This document shows positions 32,825-36,604 of a stretch of 36,604 nt of DNA, piece by piece. The DNA lies in contig UQBM01000019.1 of assembly GCA_900539265.1 (NCBI GenBank), positions 1 to 36,604 on the forward strand, written 5' to 3'. Under the pieces are notes generated by a model. The model worked only from the letters and a program-made list of their open reading frames with translations. It did not search any database and was not told the DNA's origin. The translations under genes were made by a program, and so were the position numbers. Source of the DNA: an uncultured Mollicutes bacterium. Its GTDB lineage: Bacteria; Bacillota_I; Bacilli_A; ML615J-28; CAG-313. How positions within the stretch are numbered: position 1 is the stretch's first letter; every line of letters starts with the position of its first letter.

Positions 32825-33567
32825 TTACACATTTTCTACTTTTTTCAATAAATCATGATTTAATTTATATTTTTCAAGCATTAAAAAAATTCCATAAATA
32901 ATTGGCATTCCCAAATTCGTTTCTAACAAACTATTGATAATCAAAGTAATAATTGATGATTGGTTTAATGGTCTAATTCCATTAATTAATAATGCAAATT
33001 CCCAAGAGAACTGTACAGAAATTCCAATTAAATTGAGCCATAATAAATTAATTTTTACTTTCTTCAATTTAAATAAATTAAATAGAATTAAGATAAAATA
33101 CCCACTTACTAAAATAATTGCCATATAACTATGATAAGATTGGGTTGTTCGGTATGTCATAATATTTCGTGTTCCCCCAAGCATCGCAATACTTGGAACC
33201 ATTAACCACCACCCAATAATTAAAAAAAGAAACTCTTTTAAATCTTTATCTTTTTTAAGGCATAACCATATAAAAGCGAAATTAGTTATTCCATATGATA
33301 GTGACATCCATAAAAGGATTAATCCAGTTTTAATACTATTACATTCTATTCCATTTATATAAACTGTTCTCGTACCTGAAATAAAATAAAAATAGCCATA
33401 GTCAACTATAAAATATAGAATTCCTCCAAATACAGCAAAATAAAAGGTATCTTTTTTTGCTTTATAAATAAAAGAATCAACAATACAATTACAAAAATAG
33501 TATCTAAAATAATATATAGTAAATTAAAAGTTCTAGTAGGTGTAATACTTGTGATAAAATTTAACAT
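32825..33567 (-). pseudogene. Frameshifted integral membrane protein of unknown family
   Basis: Two frames join into one 247-residue protein of about seven transmembrane helices. The 5' part starts at ATG 33565-33567 (MLNFITSITPTRTF...IFVIVLLILLFIKQKK), then a run of seven A (plus-strand T at 33452-33458) shifts the frame; one extra A would continue as KKDTFYFAVFGGILYFIVDYGYFYFISG and on into the frame that is open from 33307 to 32825 (MSLSYGITNFAFIW...). I do not recognise the family. Charged residues are concentrated at helix ends, as in a normal membrane protein, and no other lesion was seen. It follows the YwaF-like gene by 27 bases and is probably co-transcribed with it. Slippage, pseudogene and homopolymer sequencing error are all possible. 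Confidence 0.75.
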
Positions 33568-33594
33568 TTTTAACCTCTTTATTAATTATCGTTG

Positions 33595-34395
33595 TTATTC
33601 TTTAAACTCTTTTTTAAAATTTATATATTTTCTTATATAATAAATTATTCCAAAAATACATAATGCTCCTAAATTCACAGAAATAATATAACAAAAAACG
33701 AAAACATACCAATTAGTAGCATTCCATATTTTTGATAAAACTGGAACCGTACTATTGTAATAAGGACTTATCAAAAACATATTAAAGGATGCATTAAGAT
33801 TATAATAATTTTTAATTTTTTCAAAAAAATAATTCATTGTTATAGCTAAACATGTCAATGAACAAAACAAAATAATTCCTGGAATCATTTCTTTAATTTT
33901 GCAACCAAGATTTCTAGTTATTATTAAATAGACACCAAGAGTAATCATTGCCCCATGCCATAATAAGGATTGCATTGTTATTGTAACCTCGCTTGTAATA
34001 ACACTATCGGGAACAACCATTACCGAAAGTCCTGCAATTGTATAATAAAAACCCATAAATTGATACAAATATTCTCTAATTTTTTCTTTAAACAAAGGGG
34101 TTATCAAACATATATAAATAGGGGTCGAACAAAATTGAAAAGGAAAAGTACTCCAATTATAACTAGATCTATTTTCAAAGACATTTATAAATAGTTGTTT
34201 ATATAATTCTAAACTAAAGAAAAAAAGACCAAAATAAAAAACAGTCATTTTGACTTGTTTTTCGTTATGATTCTTATATCTTCTTATAAATATAATTGTA
34301 ATAAAAATATTTATTAAAACTATAATTAAATGAAACAAACCATAACCATGTAATTTATCCGTTTTCCAAGATAATATATTTTCTAGATAATTCAT
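33595..34395 (-). CDS. YwaF/TMEM164-like integral membrane protein
   Basis: A 266-residue protein with about seven transmembrane helices, matching by recall the YwaF (TIGR02206) family, related to TMEM164: an N-terminal H-G-Y-G-L-F-H-L-x-x-V helix, SYNWSTFPFQFCSTPIYI with the P-x-Q-x-C element, and SLLWHGAMITLGVYLI with the conserved His. TMEM164 is an acyltransferase; function in bacteria is not established. It is first of a two-gene transcript with the frameshifted membrane protein and has a good promoter upstream. ATG at 34395 is preceded by AAGGAG. Confidence 0.7.
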   Translation of the reverse strand: MNYLENILSWKTDKLHGYGLFHLIIVLINIFITIIFIRRYKNHNEKQVKMTVFYFGLFFFSLELYKQLFINVFENRSSYNWSTFPFQFCSTPIYICLITPLFKEKIREYLYQFMGFYYTIAGLSVMVVPDSVITSEVTITMQSLLWHGAMITLGVYLIITRNLGCKIKEMIPGIILFCSLTCLAITMNYFFEKIKNYYNLNASFNMFLISPYYNSTVPVLSKIWNATNWYVFVFCYIISVNLGALCIFGIIYYIRKYINFKKEFKE

Positions 34396-34469
34396 TACCT
34401 ATTTCTCCTTGTACATATTTATATCATATTATTGTCGAATAAAATCATTATATATTATAATTTTAAATT

Positions 34470-34498
34470 ATTATACCACATTATAATTATATTTGCAA
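34470..34498 (-). promoter_or_regulatory. Promoter of the YwaF-like membrane protein pair
   Basis: On the minus strand TTGCAA (34493-34498), 17-base spacer, TATAAT (34470-34475), about 75 bases before the ATG at 34395. Confidence 0.7.
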
Positions 34499-34609
34499 TA
34501 TTTCGACAAATTTAATATTTTGAGTTAATCATAAAGGATTAAAAACTATATGTTAATATAACAAAATAATAATATAAATTTTTATTTTAAAAACGTTTTC
34601 ATTATTTTT

Positions 34610-34636
34610 TTAGCACTCTAGTATTGACAGTGCTAA
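34610..34636 (+). promoter_or_regulatory. CIRCE operator of hsp20
   Basis: TTAGCACTC, nine bases, CAGTGCTAA: one arm perfect, the other off consensus at one base. The second arm overlaps the -35 of the hsp20 promoter. It is the same operator type as the two copies before hrcA. Confidence 0.92.
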
Positions 34637-34651
34637 AAAAATGAGTATAAT
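34624..34651 (+). promoter_or_regulatory. Sigma-A promoter of hsp20
   Basis: TTGACA (34624-34629), 16-base spacer, TATAAT (34646-34651), overlapping CIRCE, about 40 bases before the ATG. Confidence 0.88.
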
Positions 34652-34690
34652 AAAAGTGTACTTAGAAAAAGTACATAGGAGGTGTTTTAT

Positions 34691-35122
34691 ATGAGTAATA
34701 AAAATAATGAATTAGCTAGAAGGGATATGTATGGCACTGATCCATTCTTTAATGATTTCTTTAATTTCCCATTTTTTGAAAATAGAAAGAACCACCATCC
34801 AATAATGAAAACTGATATTAAAACTAATGAGAATAGTTATACTTTGACTATTGATGTACCAGGTTTTTCAAAAGATGAAATAACCATATCGATGGAAGAT
34901 GGATATCTTACTGTAAATGCTAGTAAGAAAGAAGAAAATAATACAGAAGAAAAAAATTATGTTAGACATGAAAGATTTTCGGGTTCTTATTCTAGAAGCT
35001 TTTATGTGGGAGAAATTGTTGAAGAAAAAATCGATGCTAAACTAGAAAATGGTGTTTTAACTATTTTAATACCTAAAGAAGTTGAGGAACTTCCAACTAA
35101 GAAATATATTGAAATTAAATAA
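34691..35122 (+). CDS. Small heat-shock protein Hsp20 (alpha-crystallin family)
   Basis: ATP-independent holdase of 143 residues. The alpha-crystallin domain runs from about 37 to 130: MKTDIKTNENSYTLTIDVPGFSKDEITISMEDGYL, then FSGSYSRSFYVGE and the conserved A-x-L-E-NGVL-T-I-L-I-P-K segment, with the C-terminal K-Y-I-E-I-K carrying an I-x-I-type motif. The N-terminal arm is rich in Phe/Asn (DPFFNDFFNFPFFENR). The ATG at 34691 is chosen over the frame's GTG at 34682 because AGGAGG (34677-34682) is then correctly spaced. It is the only plus-strand gene in this part and, having a CIRCE, should be co-induced with hrcA-grpE-dnaK-dnaJ. Confidence 0.96.
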   Translation: MSNKNNELARRDMYGTDPFFNDFFNFPFFENRKNHHPIMKTDIKTNENSYTLTIDVPGFSKDEITISMEDGYLTVNASKKEENNTEEKNYVRHERFSGSYSRSFYVGEIVEEKIDAKLENGVLTILIPKEVEELPTKKYIEIK

Positions 35123-35147
35123 AATTCTAATTCATATCTTTTTATTG

Positions 35148-35179
35148 AAAAAAGTAAGCTATTATGGCTTACTTTTTTT
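35148..35179. terminator. Bidirectional terminator between hsp20 and the EamA transporter
   Basis: AAAAAAGTAAGC / GCTTACTTTTTT (12 bp), seven-base loop, T runs on both strands, placed between the convergent genes. Confidence 0.88.
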
Positions 35180-35205
35180 ATTATCAACATAATAAATTAA
35201 ATAAA

Positions 35206-36072
35206 TTAAAATAATAGCATACAAAAAGTGCCAATAATCATTAAAATAAGCCCTATTAAAGATTTTAATGATAATTTCTCTTTAAAAATAATCACGGAAA
35301 AAAGAATTGTTATAACCAAACTTAGCTTATCTATCGATACCACAATACTTGTAATCCCTTCTTGCAATGCTTTATAGTAGCAAATCCAAGAGACACCTGT
35401 TGCAAGTCCTGATAACCCAATAAATAAAAACTCTTTCTTGGAAATATCTTTTATCGCATGTTGTTGCTTTGCTAACAATACCAAAATCCATGCCATTAAA
35501 AGAACTACTGATGTACGAATTGCTGTACCAAGATTGGACTCTACTCCGTCTATTCCTATTTTTCCAAAAATCGCAGTTAGACTTGCAAAAACAGCAGAAA
35601 AAATGGCATACATAATCCAAACTCTATTTTTATTTTCTTTAATTTCTTTATATTGCTTTTTTTGAATCATTAAAAAGGTACCTATAGCTATTAAAACAAC
35701 TCCAATTACCTTTCCAAGTGTAATTTTTTCATGTAAAAACAAGAAAGCAAATAGTATTGTTAAAATGATACTAGATTTATCAATTGGAACAACTTTGTTA
35801 ACATCACCTATTTGTAAAGCTTTGAAATAGCAAAGCCAAGATATGCCTGTTGCAAAACCAGATAAAATTAAAAATATCCAAGTTTTGAAATCAATCATAG
35901 TAATTGTTCCTAAAGAACCTACTATAATTACCATAACCCATGAAAAAACTAAAACAATACTTGTACGTATTGCTGTAGCAACATTAGAATTAGTATTTTT
36001 AATACCAACTTTAGCTAGTATTGATGTTATTCCCGCAAAAAAAGCCGAAAGAACCGAAAATATAAGCCACAT
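35206..36072 (-). CDS. EamA-family (DMT superfamily) transporter
   Basis: A 288-residue inner-membrane protein with ten predicted transmembrane helices in two homologous EamA halves. The halves are obviously related: both contain ...F-A-x-x-T-x-I-x-x-K-x-GI...A-T-A-I-R-T-S-V-V-L, G-x-A-T-G-x-S-W-x-CY-KALQ-x-G and ...P/S-I-D-K-x-S-x-x-x-T-I-L-F near residues 1-140 and 150-288. Substrate (metabolite or amino acid efflux or uptake) is not deducible. It is convergent with hsp20 and downstream of the ogt remnant on the same strand. Confidence 0.9.
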   Translation of the reverse strand: MWLIFSVLSAFFAGITSILAKVGIKNTNSNVATAIRTSIVLVFSWVMVIIVGSLGTITMIDFKTWIFLILSGFATGISWLCYFKALQIGDVNKVVPIDKSSIILTILFAFLFLHEKITLGKVIGVVLIAIGTFLMIQKKQYKEIKENKNRVWIMYAIFSAVFASLTAIFGKIGIDGVESNLGTAIRTSVVLLMAWILVLLAKQQHAIKDISKKEFLFIGLSGLATGVSWICYYKALQEGITSIVVSIDKLSLVITILFSVIIFKEKLSLKSLIGLILMIIGTFCMLLF

Positions 36073-36135
36073 ATTTTTATTACCTCTTAAAAGTTATCAT
36101 ATTATTTTGTATGCATTTCATTTTTTAATAAATGA

Positions 36136-36483
36136 TTATAATGCTGTATCCTTTTTAGGTATAAAATATTTTTTCATATCAAGACCTTCATGAGTTAATA
36201 AAGCAATTTTTTTATCAATTCCACCTGCATACCCTGTTAAAGATCCATTACTACCTACAACCCTATGGCAAGGTATAATAATAGATATTGGATTATGTCC
36301 AACTGCACCACCTACAGCTTGAGCAGACATTTTTTTTATACCATATTTTCGAGCTATTTCTTTTGCAATATCATTATATGTAACAACACTACCATAAGGA
36401 ATTTTAGTGAGAATTTGCCAAACATCTTTTTGAAAGTTTGTACCAATTGGATTAAGAGATAATTTTTGAATATCTGGTTTCAA
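36136..36483 (-). CDS. ogt: O6-alkylguanine-DNA alkyltransferase, 5'-truncated
   Basis: Repair protein that transfers alkyl groups from O6-alkylguanine to its own cysteine. The C-terminal DNA-binding/active domain is complete: IGTNFQKDVWQILTKIPYG, VVTYNDIAKEIARKYG, SAQAVGGAVGHNPISIIIPCHRVVGSNGSLTGYAGG, with the active Cys in PCHR and the Asn hinge. The N-terminal ribonuclease-H-like domain is missing. The first candidate start (TTG at 36483) has no ribosome binding site, and the same frame stays open and homologous upstream (E-A-K-K-W-L-D-D-Y-F to about 36519, beyond it unlike Ogt) before a terminator hairpin at 36.56 kb. It is probably a 5' deletion remnant, or a minimal alkyltransferase-like protein if a rare start is used. 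Confidence 0.7.
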   Translation of the reverse strand: MKPDIQKLSLNPIGTNFQKDVWQILTKIPYGSVVTYNDIAKEIARKYGIKKMSAQAVGGAVGHNPISIIIPCHRVVGSNGSLTGYAGGIDKKIALLTHEGLDMKKYFIPKKDTAL

Positions 36484-36563
36484 ATTATTAAAATAATCAT
36501 CTAACCATTTTTTAGCTTCTATTAAAATTAAAAAATCATCCTTATCAACTGAAATGATAAAAT

Positions 36564-36599
36564 AAACGTAGACACAAAAAAAACGTGTTTACGTTTTTT
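36564..36599. terminator. Hairpin at the right edge of the window
   Basis: AAACGTAGACAC / GTGTTTACGTTT (12 bp, one G-T pair) with an eight-A loop, followed by T on the plus strand. It could end a leftward gene beyond the window or be a bidirectional terminator; it separates the ogt remnant from any upstream sequence. Confidence 0.65.
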
Positions 36600-36604
36600 C
36601 TTAT

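Noticed and set aside
1..36604. CRISPR arrays, tRNA or rRNA genes, insertion sequences, riboswitches
   Set aside because: I saw no regularly spaced repeats, no tRNA-like cloverleaf sequence, no transposase and no recognisable riboswitch core by eye; short tRNAs could be missed without a covariance search.

Overview
The window is AT-rich bacterial DNA with the standard genetic code. TGA is a real stop (yqeK ends in TGA directly against the rsfS ATG, and dnaJ also ends in TGA) and tryptophan is written TGG, so a Mycoplasma-type code is excluded. Gene content and order (hrcA-grpE-dnaK-dnaJ with CIRCE operators; yqeG-yqeH-yqeK-rsfS; trmR-trhP1-trhP2 next to greA and mtnN) are those of Bacillota, class Bacilli in the broad sense. 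Very low GC, streamlined spacing, many InlB/Listeria-Bacteroides-type repeats on exported proteins, and a membrane-tail anchor without an LPXTG motif suggest an uncultured gut-type lineage near RF39, Acholeplasmatales or Erysipelotrichales. That placement is inference. A pro-sigma-K-like factor points to a sporulating ancestor or a retained sporulation programme.

Layout. 0-0.8 kb: lipoprotein with cysteine-pair repeats. 0.95-5.7 kb: heat-shock operon hrcA-grpE-dnaK-dnaJ, leftward, under two CIRCE operators. 5.8-10.7 kb: leftward operon yqeG-yqeH-yqeK-rsfS-PRC barrel-ROK-like kinase-MBL hydrolase, mixing ribosome assembly with small metabolic genes. 10.8-12.3 kb: rightward sigK-like and tcdA. 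12.3-13.2 kb: decayed, apparently gene-free DNA. 13.2-17.1 kb: leftward trmR-trhP1-trhP2 (5-hydroxyuridine/5-methoxyuridine synthesis at tRNA position 34), then greA-mtnN. 17.2-20.8 kb: HTH/TPR regulator and an ispA-gmk-YgjP operon. 20.9-22.0 kb: deletion-fused remnant of a GHL10 surface protein. 22.1-28.0 kb: MurQ/GKRP-like double-SIS protein, PfkB kinase, M18 aminopeptidase, phosphodiesterase, YczE-type membrane protein and a FlaR-like kinase. 28.1-28.6 kb: ktrA pseudogene. 28.7-34.4 kb: accessory region with a large lipoprotein carrying a GDPD domain between InlB-type repeats, a secreted MACPF (perforin-like) protein, and two membrane proteins, one frameshifted. 34.6-35.1 kb: CIRCE-controlled hsp20. 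35.2-36.5 kb: EamA transporter and a 5'-truncated ogt.

The housekeeping operons look intact and well promoted; decay is concentrated in surface and accessory genes. The most interesting part is 28.6-34.4 kb: a bacterial MACPF gene whose signal peptide is interrupted at codon 3, preceded by a possible short leader peptide and terminator, next to a GDPD/InlB-repeat lipoprotein and a membrane-protein gene broken at an A7 tract. HrcA probably links two distant heat-shock loci here, since both carry CIRCE elements overlapping a sigma-A-type promoter.
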